From G020354785 sp964521285 (GTDB lineage: Bacteria > Bacteroidota > Bacteroidia > Bacteroidales > UBA10428), in NCBI GenBank assembly GCA_964521285.1, contig CAZFQS010000004.1:124001-188000 (forward strand): DNA of 64,000 nucleotides, in the 5' to 3' direction. The notes under the pieces are model-generated. The model did no database searches. It saw only the letters and a program-made list of their open reading frames with translations, and was not told the origin of the DNA. Positions 1 through 9,356 of the stretch are shown here, piece after piece. Within the stretch, counting starts at the first letter, position 1. Each line of letters opens with the position of its first letter. A program made the translations under genes and the position numbers.

Positions 1-1
1 T

Positions 2-1057
2 ATACGTGACCAGCATTTGGTGACTGCTTCAAATACACTTGGCTGGAAACAGTGGAAGCGAACATTCGGCAGGGTGTTTCAAACACTTATTAATCATGGT
101 GCACCTTCTGTAATGATAGGACATCTTACTTTTCCTGCCTATCAAAAAGAAAAACAAAACAACAGTCTTCTGCCTGCGAGTTTATCCGGGGAAATTATTG
201 TAAAATTATTAAAACAGGAAATGGATTTTAAGGGTGTTGTGATTTCCGATGCTCTTAATATGGGAGGTGTAACAGGTTACTATCCGAACGAGCTGGAAAC
301 TTCCATTGCCTCCTTTAAGGCAGGTGTTGATATGATGTTGTGGCCTGAGCTGGCGTTTATGGATACACTGGAAGCAAGAATTTTAAGGAATGAGATATCA
401 ATGGAAAGGCTTGATGATGCAGTTGAAAGAATCTGGGCAATAAAGGAAAGAATCGGACTGCTGGAAGATGAACACTTGATTTTTAATAAACTTACAAATG
501 CTGATAAAGCCTTTATTGATAAAACTGCAAGGGATATTGCAGAAAATTCCGTTACCCTCATAAGAGGAAATAATGAGTCACTACCCCTTGATACCAGCGA
601 AGTAAGAAATATCTTACTGGTAAATGTTAGTGAGATTGATAAATCAAAAATATTTCTGCACACTAAAAAACTTTTGGAAGAAAAAGATTTTAATGTATTT
701 CTGCGTTACAGCCTGTCATATTTTGACTGGAACTGGCGAATGGACAGCCTTGCCTTCTTCGATAGAATTATTGCGTGTTTCGAGAATAAATATTTTGATC
801 CGGTCGGTATCCCATTTTTAAAGGGTATTGAAGCCGAATCCGTATGGACTTTTAATATGCTGCCAAAAGAACAAATGATTGCTGTATCTTACAGCAATCC
901 ATATTATCTTAACTACTACTTTCAACATATTCCGGTACTGATAAATGCATACAGCAGCGATGAATATGTACAGGAGGCAGTCGTGAAGGCACTTACGGGA
1001 GAAATACAATTCAGAGGTTCTTCATCTGTAAAGCTTGAACATGATATCCTGAAATAA
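2..1057 (+). CDS. Glycoside hydrolase family 3 protein (5' end outside window)
   Basis: The frame is open from the window edge, so the N-terminus lies upstream. What is present is the end of a GH3 catalytic barrel and a C-terminal domain. The stretch PASLS, then GVVISDALNMGG, matches the GH3 nucleophile region of the beta-N-acetylhexosaminidase/NagZ-like branch; the Asp of ISDAL (about residue 83 of the visible part) would be the nucleophile. From about residue 185 the chain resembles the C-terminal alpha/beta domain found in exported Bacteroidota GH3 enzymes. Substrate is probably a beta-N-acetylglucosaminide or related beta-glycoside, in the periplasm or at the surface. It converges with the GH30 gene, the first of three further glycosidases nearby. 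Family assignment is firm; substrate is not. Confidence 0.85.
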   Translation: MRDQHLVTASNTLGWKQWKRTFGRVFQTLINHGAPSVMIGHLTFPAYQKEKQNNSLLPASLSGEIIVKLLKQEMDFKGVVISDALNMGGVTGYYPNELETSIASFKAGVDMMLWPELAFMDTLEARILRNEISMERLDDAVERIWAIKERIGLLEDEHLIFNKLTNADKAFIDKTARDIAENSVTLIRGNNESLPLDTSEVRNILLVNVSEIDKSKIFLHTKKLLEEKDFNVFLRYSLSYFDWNWRMDSLAFFDRIIACFENKYFDPVGIPFLKGIEAESVWTFNMLPKEQMIAVSYSNPYYLNYYFQHIPVLINAYSSDEYVQEAVVKALTGEIQFRGSSSVKLEHDILK

Positions 1058-1092
1058 CCCTTAATCCTTATTCCTTAATTCTTGACCCTTTT

Positions 1093-2580
1093 CTAATTAA
1101 TCAGTATTGTCATTATTGAGTGAGGCGGACTATTTGCCTCAATACATTTTTTGTCAATCCATGTTTTGAAGTTTATATCATTATTTTTCAGGTTCAGCAC
1201 TACCAGTGCAATTGTATTGTCCGTATTCAAAAAGGCGGTTGCAAGTAAATCGTCATAATTGGAGGAACAAACAATTCTCCGGGCTCCGGGGCGTATAAAT
1301 TTTGAGAAATGTCCCATATAATAATAGGAACTCATATAATGAATTTCACCTGTTTTTATATCCCCAATTACCGGAGCAAAACAGAAATTATTCACATGAT
1401 TGGGCCCGCCATTTTCATTAAGTAAAACGTTCCAGTCAACCCATCCTGACACCCCATTGTTCAAATCGTGCAAAATTGACTCACCGTATGTTTCGCCCCA
1501 GTGCCATTTGTTTATGCTGTCAAAATTAAAAGGATATGTACAACCCTCTGTAAAAAGTAGTTTTTTGTCAGGAAAAGCTTCATAATGTAATTTTACATTT
1601 TCAAAATGATTGCCGACATACCAGTGGAATCCTGTTCCCCAGACATATTTGGCTGCTTCGGGATCATCATAAATCTCTTTAGCCCTCTGGTACATAATTC
1701 CCCTGTTGTGATCCCATATAATAATTTTTGTTTCGGCATATTCAGATTTTTTTATGGTTGGCCCCAGATAATTTTTGAGAAAGTCTTTTTCTTCTTCAGC
1801 TGTAAAAATACATGATTCCCAAATTTGCACAGCCATAGGTTCGTTTTGGACAGTTAAACCCCATACAGGAACACCTTCTTTTTCATATTCCCTGATGAAC
1901 CTGACATAATAATCGGCCCAGACCTGAAAATACTGAGGTTTAAGTTTACCCCCGAACAGCATATTGTTGTTGGTCTTCATCCATGCTGGCGGACTCCAGG
2001 GAGATGCAAATATTTTTATATTTCTGCCTGCAGTCTGGATAGCTTTTTTTATAAAGGGCAGTTTATACTTTTTATCATGATCTATACTGAAATGCTCTAA
2101 CAGTGTATCATCAGGCACCTCGGTATATGCATAACTTTCGCTTGAAAAATCACAGCTATGAATTGGTACACGGCAAAGTGTATATCCTATTCCATTTTTT
2201 GAACTAAAGTAAGCATCAAGTATTTCATTTTGCTTTTTCTTAGGCAGCTGAAAGAAAGTTTCTGCCGACGCATCTGTTAATGCACCTCCAAATCCTACTA
2301 TGGCCTGGAACGATTTGTTAGGATCAATAAAAATTGTCGGGAAATTTTCTTCAGGTTGAACCAGTTCAGAGAACTCCGGCTGGTTCAGTTTTGTCAACCG
2401 GTAATCTGTACCCCTGGCTGTCAGGTAAATTTCAGCTCTTTTAAGTTCAAGACTAACTGAGTCCGGGATTTTTTCAGTATCTGATTTTGCAGATACGGGA
2501 CTGACCCATGAATACTGAATAAGTAATGAGATAACTAGAATCAGTTTGATCAGAAGCTTTTGTAAATTGTGTTTTTTCAT
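1093..2580 (-). CDS. Glycoside hydrolase family 30 (glucosylceramidase-like) enzyme
   Basis: This 495-residue exported enzyme has a signal peptide (charged start, then a hydrophobic run to about residue 31). The GH30 landmarks are clear: FGGALTDASAETF at 97-109, SPWSPPAWMKT near 193-203, the acid/base Glu247 in TVQNEP, and the nucleophile Glu345 in LLFTEGCT. A short beta-domain closes the chain. GH30 members of this type (subfamilies 1-3) cleave beta-1,6-glucan, beta-glucosides or beta-xylosides. The length fits the family. It is transcribed away from the GH3 beta-glucosidase at 2803, and the two could cooperate on a beta-glucan. The exact substrate cannot be read from the sequence. Confidence 0.9.
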   Translation of the reverse strand: MKKHNLQKLLIKLILVISLLIQYSWVSPVSAKSDTEKIPDSVSLELKRAEIYLTARGTDYRLTKLNQPEFSELVQPEENFPTIFIDPNKSFQAIVGFGGALTDASAETFFQLPKKKQNEILDAYFSSKNGIGYTLCRVPIHSCDFSSESYAYTEVPDDTLLEHFSIDHDKKYKLPFIKKAIQTAGRNIKIFASPWSPPAWMKTNNNMLFGGKLKPQYFQVWADYYVRFIREYEKEGVPVWGLTVQNEPMAVQIWESCIFTAEEEKDFLKNYLGPTIKKSEYAETKIIIWDHNRGIMYQRAKEIYDDPEAAKYVWGTGFHWYVGNHFENVKLHYEAFPDKKLLFTEGCTYPFNFDSINKWHWGETYGESILHDLNNGVSGWVDWNVLLNENGGPNHVNNFCFAPVIGDIKTGEIHYMSSYYYMGHFSKFIRPGARRIVCSSNYDDLLATAFLNTDNTIALVVLNLKNNDINFKTWIDKKCIEANSPPHSIMTILIN

Positions 2581-2802
2581 TTTAAAATTTGTTTTAAATG
2601 ATCAAGTTTTCAAACAATTTAGTATTTCTAATAGAATTTTCTTCAAAAATAATAAATCTTCTGTCTCATTAGGGATAGTTTTGCATACTTCTTTAATATA
2701 AAGGATATAGTGAACCATGAACAGCAAACTTATAAAGACATAAATCATTTCATATTTAAAGAATATTAAATACTTTTATTAATTGTACCAAAAAAACCAG
2801 CC

Positions 2803-5124
2803 ATGAAAAACGTTATTTTTCTTATTTCAATTTTATTTCTGACAGCCTGTAAAAGGACAGAAATTCCTAAATACAAAAATTCAAGTATACCTGTTGAGGA
2901 AAGAATTGAGGATCTGGTTAAGCGTATGACATTGGAAGAAAAAGTCGGACAATTATATTCCTGGTTTCCCAGAGACACCGGTATAAGATTCTTTAATGAA
3001 AATGACGAGTTTATCGTGACTGGCGGTATGGATAACATAAAACATGGGGTGGGTGCCTTCTTTTCATTTGAATTCATCGATTTTAAGACATTTAAAAGAA
3101 AGATCAGGCGAATTAACAACTTTCAGCAGTATTTAATTGACAGTACACGACTGGGAATACCATCGCTAATGTTTGCCGAAGGATTACACGGGGCTATGGT
3201 AAGCGGAGCAACCAGCTTTCCCCAGGCAATTGCGTTGGGCTGCACATGGGATACCGTTCTTACAGAACAAATATTTAATGTGTCTGCTGCTGAAGCGCAT
3301 GCATCAGGAGCATGGCAGGTACTGTCTCCTGTCCTTGACCTGGCGCGTGATCCCAGATGGGGAAGAACCGAGGAGTGTTATAGTGAAGACCCTTACCTGG
3401 TATCACGGATGGCAATGGCAGCAGTTAACGGTTTTCAGGGAAGAGGAAAAAATATTCAAAAAGATCATGTGGCTGTTACACTGAAACATTTTGCAGGACA
3501 CGGACAAAGTGAAGGAGGCAGAAATATTTCACCTGTGAATTGTTCTGAAAGAGAATTCAGATCACTTCACCTCTACCCTTTTGAAATGGCTGTTGAACGT
3601 GCGAATGCACAATCAATCATGGCTTCATATAATGAATGGGACGGGATTCCAAATCATGTAAACAGTAAACTTTTAATAGATATTTTAAGAAATGAATGGG
3701 GATTTGATGGTTATGTAATGAGCGATGGCGGAGGGCTTGATGTTACATACCGTAACCATTTAGCTGCATCTGACTCTGCAGAATCCGGAGTAATTTCAAT
3801 AATCAATGGAATTGATTACGATCTGGCCAGCAGGGGTTGTTTTTCTGCTTTGATCGACCAGGTGAAAAAAGGGAATGTTCAGGAAAAATATATTGATCGG
3901 GCCGTTAAAAATGTATTACGGGTGAAATTTAAATGCGGAATGTTTGATCGTCCATACATCAGTGAAAGTTTATTTGACAGCATTGCCAATAGTAAAGAAC
4001 ATAAGCAACTGGCTTTGAAAGCTGCTCACGAAGCTATGGTATTGCTTAAAAATGAAAATAACATTCTACCGCTGGATTCAAATAAAATTAAAACACTGGC
4101 TGTGATCGGTCCGAATGCAAAAGGTATTCATCTCGGAGGATATTCCCCGGTTCCTATGTATGGTGTTGATATAATGGAAGGAATTAAACAATATGCCAAA
4201 AATAAATTCAGGGTATTATATGCCGAGGGATGTAAAATTACCATCAATAAAGAGTGTCACTGGCGTCTGAATGAAAATCCCGTTTTAAATGATCCTGAAA
4301 ATGACAAAAAATCAATAAACCAGGCGGTTAATATAGCAAAACAAAGTGATGCGGTTGTATTGGCAATAGGTGAAAATGAACTAATTAACCGTGAAGCCTG
4401 GAGTGAAAATCATTTAGGGGACCGAGATAATCTTGATCTGGCCGGGCTCCAAAACGAACTGGCAAAAGCCATATTACAAACCGGGAAACCTGTAGTAATT
4501 TTATTGATTAACGGACGGCCATTAACTATTAATTATTTAAATGAAGAAGCTCCTGTTATTATTGAATGCTGGTATCTCGGACAGGAAACTGGTCATGCTG
4601 TTGCTGATGTGCTTTTTGGCAAAGTTAATCCCAGCGGGAAACTTACAGTAACCTTTCCACGATCGGTGGGCCAATTGCCCTGTTTTTACAATAAAAAGCC
4701 ATCGGGCTTAAGGGAATATGTGCTGGCCGAATCAACTCCTTTATACCCGTTTGGTTTTGGACTTAGCTATACAACATACGACTATTCGAATTTGAAAATC
4801 TCACCGGAAAAAATACCCGTTGACGGAACAGCAGAAGTTTCAATCGATGTTACAAACTCCGGTACGGTTAAAGGTGATGAAATTGTACAACTGTATATTC
4901 ATGATCTGGTAAGTTTACCAACCCGGCCCATAAAAGAATTAAAAGATTTTAAACGAATCACAATTGAACAGGGTAAAACAGAAACTGTTAAATTTTTAAT
5001 TACGAAGGAAAAGCTGGAAGCTTTTGGAATGGATATGAAAAGAGAGGTGCAACCAGGTGAATTTGAAATTATGGTCGGGAAAAATTCCATTGATGTACTT
5101 ATTGATACACTTATTGTGGAATAA
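2803..5124 (+). CDS. bglX: GH3 beta-glucosidase, lipoprotein (BglX type)
   Basis: This 773-residue protein starts with a lipoprotein signal peptide; lipobox LTAC places the lipidated Cys at residue 16, so it is membrane-anchored. It has the full BglX layout: N-terminal TIM barrel with KHFAGHG (228-234) and the nucleophile Asp308 in YVMSDGG, an alpha/beta sandwich domain from about 400, with a likely acid/base Glu in the REAWSENHLGDR segment, and a C-terminal fibronectin-III-like domain (about 665-773). It would release glucose or xylose from the non-reducing ends of beta-linked oligosaccharides. It is divergent from GH30 and convergent with GH140, suggesting a loose polysaccharide-use group rather than one operon. 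The gene symbol reflects the architecture, not a tested activity. Confidence 0.92.
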   Translation: MKNVIFLISILFLTACKRTEIPKYKNSSIPVEERIEDLVKRMTLEEKVGQLYSWFPRDTGIRFFNENDEFIVTGGMDNIKHGVGAFFSFEFIDFKTFKRKIRRINNFQQYLIDSTRLGIPSLMFAEGLHGAMVSGATSFPQAIALGCTWDTVLTEQIFNVSAAEAHASGAWQVLSPVLDLARDPRWGRTEECYSEDPYLVSRMAMAAVNGFQGRGKNIQKDHVAVTLKHFAGHGQSEGGRNISPVNCSEREFRSLHLYPFEMAVERANAQSIMASYNEWDGIPNHVNSKLLIDILRNEWGFDGYVMSDGGGLDVTYRNHLAASDSAESGVISIINGIDYDLASRGCFSALIDQVKKGNVQEKYIDRAVKNVLRVKFKCGMFDRPYISESLFDSIANSKEHKQLALKAAHEAMVLLKNENNILPLDSNKIKTLAVIGPNAKGIHLGGYSPVPMYGVDIMEGIKQYAKNKFRVLYAEGCKITINKECHWRLNENPVLNDPENDKKSINQAVNIAKQSDAVVLAIGENELINREAWSENHLGDRDNLDLAGLQNELAKAILQTGKPVVILLINGRPLTINYLNEEAPVIIECWYLGQETGHAVADVLFGKVNPSGKLTVTFPRSVGQLPCFYNKKPSGLREYVLAESTPLYPFGFGLSYTTYDYSNLKISPEKIPVDGTAEVSIDVTNSGTVKGDEIVQLYIHDLVSLPTRPIKELKDFKRITIEQGKTETVKFLITKEKLEAFGMDMKREVQPGEFEIMVGKNSIDVLIDTLIVE

Positions 5125-5189
5125 TACATTTTGCAACTTGGTAAATCCCGGCTTATCGGGATGAGTAAATGTTATCAAACTGGAATTCT

Positions 5190-6557
5190 TTATTCTGGCA
5201 GCCTATATTTAGAATTTATATCCAGAATTACCAGAATGAAATCACTTCCTCTTCCGGTTGACCAGGGTTTAAACTCAGGTGTATCTGTCACTGAATATTC
5301 ACCAATTTTTACTGATTTCCCGGATCTGGGATTGTACCAGAATGCTTTTGCTTTTTGAGCATTCATTTTGGATATATCCGGTTTAATGGGCTTACCCGCT
5401 GGTGTATATAAAATTATAAAGTCTTTATTTCTTCCTGTTGCACATACAATGTAATTAGAATCTTCAGGATTTTCGTTTAAAATAATGGACTGGTCGTTAA
5501 TCATTTTTTGCCATGGAAATGAAATAAGTAATTCCTTCATATACTGTACATGTATAGAACCGGGAAGATGAATCGCTTCTGCCCAGCCGGTACGTGCCTG
5601 GATAACAGGTTCCCTGTGAATACTGTACATTTGCCAGATATCATTACACCCATAAGTATAACCTGCCGCTCCCGCAAGGATGCTCCAGTATGCGGATGTT
5701 CTGACATCCGAATCGTCCAGCCAGTCATGTATACCTTCTTCCCAGAATCTGTCAGGTATATTTTCATACCTGGGCTCTCCATTGATCACTGGCCTGGGTG
5801 GTACTACTCTTCTTGCTGCCTGAACATATTCATACTCTTTTGCCAGTCTGGTATGACCGCTTTGAAACATATCAAGATCAAGCCATTCTTCGTTAAATAC
5901 TTCAGTAGCTCTTTTTCCGCCCCATGGATGATATGTAATTAAATGTAAAGTATCAACATTTCTTATTCCCTTTGCCATTGCCCGAACTATATCAGACTGG
6001 TTATCATTTTCAGGTAGTCGATCGCCTCCCAGAATCCAGATAATATTGTTTTGACCCAGATATCGTCTGGCTAATAACTCACCATATATTTCAGCATTTT
6101 CAGTAGTGAAAATTTCAGGTCCTACTCCCCATTTCTTATTGAATTTATCACCCCATGTCGGTAATAAACCGATATACAAACCTAAATTCTGAGCTTGTTG
6201 AATTACATAGTCCACATGCTTAAAATACTCCTCATTTAAGTTTGTTGGATCATTATTGATTAATGGCAAGTGACCATATGCATTGGGGGTATTTAATCCA
6301 TCAAGCTCAGCCAATACAACTGTTTGTATAACTGTAAAACCTTTTCCTGCCCGATCTTTTAAGTATATCATTGTTTCTTCTCTATCAAGTCTGTGTAACA
6401 TTTCCCACGCAGTTCCTCCTAACCAGAAGAATGGCTCATTATTTTCCGTAACAATGTAATGTTTATCTTCACTTACTCTTAATAATGGAAGTTTCTGTGC
6501 CTGTAATCCAAAAATACTTGATAAGATCACTAATAAGGCCAATATATTTTTTTTCAC
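5190..6557 (-). CDS. GH140-like (DUF4038) glycoside hydrolase
   Basis: This 455-residue exported protein has a signal peptide ending near LQAQ (residue 21). The TIM barrel begins with FFWLGGTAWEMLHRL and continues with a DUF4038 pattern. The segments ILGGDR (Asp179) and VINGEPRYE (Glu261) are placed like the two catalytic acids of family GH140, whose founding member is an endo-apiosidase acting on rhamnogalacturonan II. A C-terminal beta-domain (about 370-455) matches the collagen-binding-like domain that normally follows DUF4038. GH140 belongs to pectin-degrading systems, which fits the uronate genes further along, but many DUF4038 proteins are untested and the substrate stays open. Confidence 0.82.
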   Translation of the reverse strand: MKKNILALLVILSSIFGLQAQKLPLLRVSEDKHYIVTENNEPFFWLGGTAWEMLHRLDREETMIYLKDRAGKGFTVIQTVVLAELDGLNTPNAYGHLPLINNDPTNLNEEYFKHVDYVIQQAQNLGLYIGLLPTWGDKFNKKWGVGPEIFTTENAEIYGELLARRYLGQNNIIWILGGDRLPENDNQSDIVRAMAKGIRNVDTLHLITYHPWGGKRATEVFNEEWLDLDMFQSGHTRLAKEYEYVQAARRVVPPRPVINGEPRYENIPDRFWEEGIHDWLDDSDVRTSAYWSILAGAAGYTYGCNDIWQMYSIHREPVIQARTGWAEAIHLPGSIHVQYMKELLISFPWQKMINDQSIILNENPEDSNYIVCATGRNKDFIILYTPAGKPIKPDISKMNAQKAKAFWYNPRSGKSVKIGEYSVTDTPEFKPWSTGRGSDFILVILDINSKYRLPE

Positions 6558-6815
6558 TTTGTGTTATTTTTATTAACGTCTTGTAACTTGTATATAAACC
6601 GATAAAACTAAGCGAAAAGCTCCGGTATTTAAATAGTCATACCCGAATTTTATTTGTTTATTTCAGCAATTATACTTCATATATTAAAATCATACAAGCT
6701 ATTTGCTTAATTATCCGGTTTGACTGTATTAAAATATTTTTATCTGTCCCGGGTAAAACAAGATTTATAAAAAAATGTATATCTTTATTATTAACTAACT
6801 TAAAATTATTGAACT

Positions 6816-7865
6816 ATGAAAAAGATTTACTTTTGTTATTTATTGTCTGTTGCTATGTTGGCTTTACAAGCCCCATCGGCATACGGACAAAAATCAGTTT
6901 TACTTATTGGAGCTGGCGCTACATCGGGTGAATATGCCTCTGACCAGGATTTTATTGATAATCTTACTGACTGGGGTTATACTGTTGAATACATGGATGA
7001 CGACGTTTTTTCCGGTGCAGTTCCTACCTGGAGTAATTATCTTGGAGTATTCATTAATGAAACTGTAGGTTCCGGTAATATTATGGGATTTGGTGCGACC
7101 CACAATTATCCTGTTCCCTGTGTATGTCTTGAAGGGTGGGCACCTAACGCGGATCGCTGGGCCTGGATCAGTTCCAGCACAGACGATTATAAAGAAAGCA
7201 CAACCGGCACTGCAGATGAGTTAACCTTTGTAATATTTGACAATTCCCATTACATCACTGAAATATACGACATGGATGAACAAATAGAATGGTCAACTTA
7301 TAGCGGGGATGATCTTCCATCGATTAAGCTAAGAGCCATAAAGGAGGTAAATGTAACCTACACTGCAAAGCTGGGTAAAAGCCTGGCCCTTGCTAATGAG
7401 GATGATTATTGGGGCATGGTTGCAATAGACTCTTCGGCCAGTTTCCCAAACAGGATGTTCTGGTGGGGATTAAATCAATGGGGAATGAACGGCTCTGAAA
7501 ATACCGGTCATTATATGACAGATGGGCTTTTCGAAATACTTAAAAGAGGTTGTGACTGGGCGTATAAAGGATTAGGAGTAATATCCGGCAACAAGGACAT
7601 TTATGAAGATCAATACCAGCTGTCTGCGTTTCCAAATCCCTCATCCGGTTTAGTAACCATAAGTTTCAATGCTGAAAATGTTTCATATGCGATTGTCACA
7701 TTATATAATGTAACAGGCCGGAAATTAGAAGTTTTGCTTGATAAACAAACAGCTCCCGGAAAAAACTTTGTAACCTTTAATGCTGATAAATATGAAGCAG
7801 GGGTATATTTTGTAAAACTTCAGATTGAAGATAACACAGAATATATTAAGGTTATCATAAAATAA
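6816..7865 (+). CDS. T9SS-sorted secreted protein of unknown function
   Basis: This 349-residue protein has a signal peptide (about 1-24, ending SAYG) and a C-terminal T9SS type A sorting domain (about 270-349) with the typical AFPNPSSG start, so it should be secreted and attached to the cell surface. The body opens with SVLLIGAGATSGEYASDQDF and a Tyr/Trp/Asp-rich stretch. This looks like a glutamine-amidotransferase-like or ThuA-like alpha/beta fold, in which a hydrophobic strand is followed by FIDNLTDWGYTVEYMDDD, but no catalytic triad is obvious. I do not recognise a specific family. It stands alone between divergent GH140 and a downstream beta-propeller gene. Confidence 0.85.
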   Translation: MKKIYFCYLLSVAMLALQAPSAYGQKSVLLIGAGATSGEYASDQDFIDNLTDWGYTVEYMDDDVFSGAVPTWSNYLGVFINETVGSGNIMGFGATHNYPVPCVCLEGWAPNADRWAWISSSTDDYKESTTGTADELTFVIFDNSHYITEIYDMDEQIEWSTYSGDDLPSIKLRAIKEVNVTYTAKLGKSLALANEDDYWGMVAIDSSASFPNRMFWWGLNQWGMNGSENTGHYMTDGLFEILKRGCDWAYKGLGVISGNKDIYEDQYQLSAFPNPSSGLVTISFNAENVSYAIVTLYNVTGRKLEVLLDKQTAPGKNFVTFNADKYEAGVYFVKLQIEDNTEYIKVIIK

Positions 7866-7880
7866 TAATCTTATAATTGA

Positions 7881-7905
7881 TTATAAAGCTCTTATAAGTT
7901 TTTTT
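7881..7905 (+). terminator. Weak AU-rich terminator after the 6816 gene
   Basis: TTATAA, a five-base loop, then TTATAA and G followed by seven T. The stem is short and has only A-T pairs, so termination may be partial. It lies 15 bp after the stop codon. Confidence 0.35.
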
Positions 7906-8016
7906 GTTATTTCCAAAAGCTTTAGCCAGGGGCGGATAACCAGTTGATATATTTTGCCTTTGGGTAAGGCTTATCAATTTATTCCAGATTATTAACTGAT
8001 CTTAAGACCGGGTATT

Positions 8017-9039
8017 ATGAATAAGACTATTTTCAATATTCTGGCAATAAGCATTATTATTGTTCAGGTTAATGCGCAAACCAGGTCCGGTAGTCCGGAA
8101 GATAATTTACCACCCTATATTAAGCGGATAACACAGTTTGGTGAACGGGCTGACTTCTCACATGATGGAAAGAAAATTTTATTTGTAGAAAAAACATACG
8201 GTGATGTTTATGAAATTGAACTTGCAACCAATAAGTTATCATTGATTACAGGTCATTTTTATCATGGTGGTTTTACAAGGGCCCTGTACCTGCCCAATGG
8301 TGATATTCTGCTTTCAGGATGCATGAGTTTTGATGCTGAGAATCCCCACGTAAACAGGCAGATAAAAGCAGAACTCTGGCTGTTGGATAAGAGTTATAAG
8401 ATGCCTCCTGTAAGGTTAGGAACTAAATGTTCTGAAGGTCCTGCAGTATCACGCAAAAATATGAAAATTGCATGGACCGTTGCACACACTCAGTATCCTG
8501 ACAGTCTTGAGAAAGGACAGTATCTTTTTTATCTGGCAGATATTGTATATAAAAACGGAAAGCCAGAGCTAACAAATAAAAAAATTATTCTGGATAATAT
8601 GAAAACTGAATTCAAAGATATAGAAGTTCAGAATTTTATTCCGCCTGATGAAACTGCCATTACGTTTTCAGCATATGGTTATATGGGAACCGAAGTAATG
8701 ACACTTAATCTGGAAACCGGAGTCATAACGAACATGTCAAATGCCGATAATCAGTATGATGAACCTGAAGGTATTTTCCCTGACGGCAAATATACGCTGG
8801 TTGAATGTGACAGGGAAACCGGAGGGATAGATATTTATAAATTAAAGCTGGATGGAAGCGGAGAATTAAAGCGTGTAGTTTTTTTCAGTGACTACAAGGG
8901 GTATAAAAGTTCAAATCCTGTTGTGAGTGATGACGGAAAATTTATGGCTTTTCAGATGGCACGCCAGACTGACCTTGCAGGGGTTGGCTATGGAATATTT
9001 TTAATGGATCTGGAAAAAGCTAAAGAAATTCTTTACTGA
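8017..9039 (+). CDS. Exported TolB-like (PD40/WD40-like) beta-propeller protein
   Basis: This 340-residue protein has a signal peptide (about 1-21, ending VNAQ). The mature part repeats short blades of the PD40 type, for example DFSHDGKKILFVEKTYG, YLPNGDILLSGCM and DDGKFMAFQMARQ, each with the xPDGxxLxF-like signature seen in TolB propellers. Such proteins are periplasmic or surface scaffolds, or sugar/peptide binders, and carry no catalytic residues. It is shorter than full TolB (about 430) and lacks its N-terminal domain, so it is not TolB itself. It ends overlapping by 7 bp the end of the small convergent frame at 9033. Confidence 0.8.
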   Translation: MNKTIFNILAISIIIVQVNAQTRSGSPEDNLPPYIKRITQFGERADFSHDGKKILFVEKTYGDVYEIELATNKLSLITGHFYHGGFTRALYLPNGDILLSGCMSFDAENPHVNRQIKAELWLLDKSYKMPPVRLGTKCSEGPAVSRKNMKIAWTVAHTQYPDSLEKGQYLFYLADIVYKNGKPELTNKKIILDNMKTEFKDIEVQNFIPPDETAITFSAYGYMGTEVMTLNLETGVITNMSNADNQYDEPEGIFPDGKYTLVECDRETGGIDIYKLKLDGSGELKRVVFFSDYKGYKSSNPVVSDDGKFMAFQMARQTDLAGVGYGIFLMDLEKAKEILY

Positions 9040-9314
9040 TTTTTTTCACATTCTATTGATAACAGATGTTCTATTTCCAAATCAACTAATTCATCGGGGA
9101 AATCTGGAAATCCCGGTACATTCTCTTTATATGTTTTGTACAGGTCTATTTTATATCCTCTATAATGATTCGGCGAAAAAGATATAAATTGATTATTGAT
9201 GTCCCTGTTATTACTTTTTTGAATATCAAGCATTTTAAATTCACTGTCACAGGAATAATCAAAATCAGTGAAATTTTTAAGCAACCCTGTCAGGGTAATA
9301 TTCATCTTAACCAT
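9033..9314 (-). CDS. Small hypothetical protein
   Basis: This is a 93-residue frame with ordinary composition and no opposing gene over most of its length. It fills the only gap between the PD40 gene and the heptad-repeat gene. An alternative start lies three codons inside (MVKM). There is no signal peptide and no recognisable domain; the C-terminal half is acidic and aromatic (YRGYKIDLYKTYKENV). Supported only by frame length and composition, so it may not be real. Confidence 0.45.
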   Translation of the reverse strand: MVKMNITLTGLLKNFTDFDYSCDSEFKMLDIQKSNNRDINNQFISFSPNHYRGYKIDLYKTYKENVPGFPDFPDELVDLEIEHLLSIECEKNQ

Positions 9315-9356
9315 ATGTAATCCACAAATAAAATATTAACCTAAAATTAATTAAAA

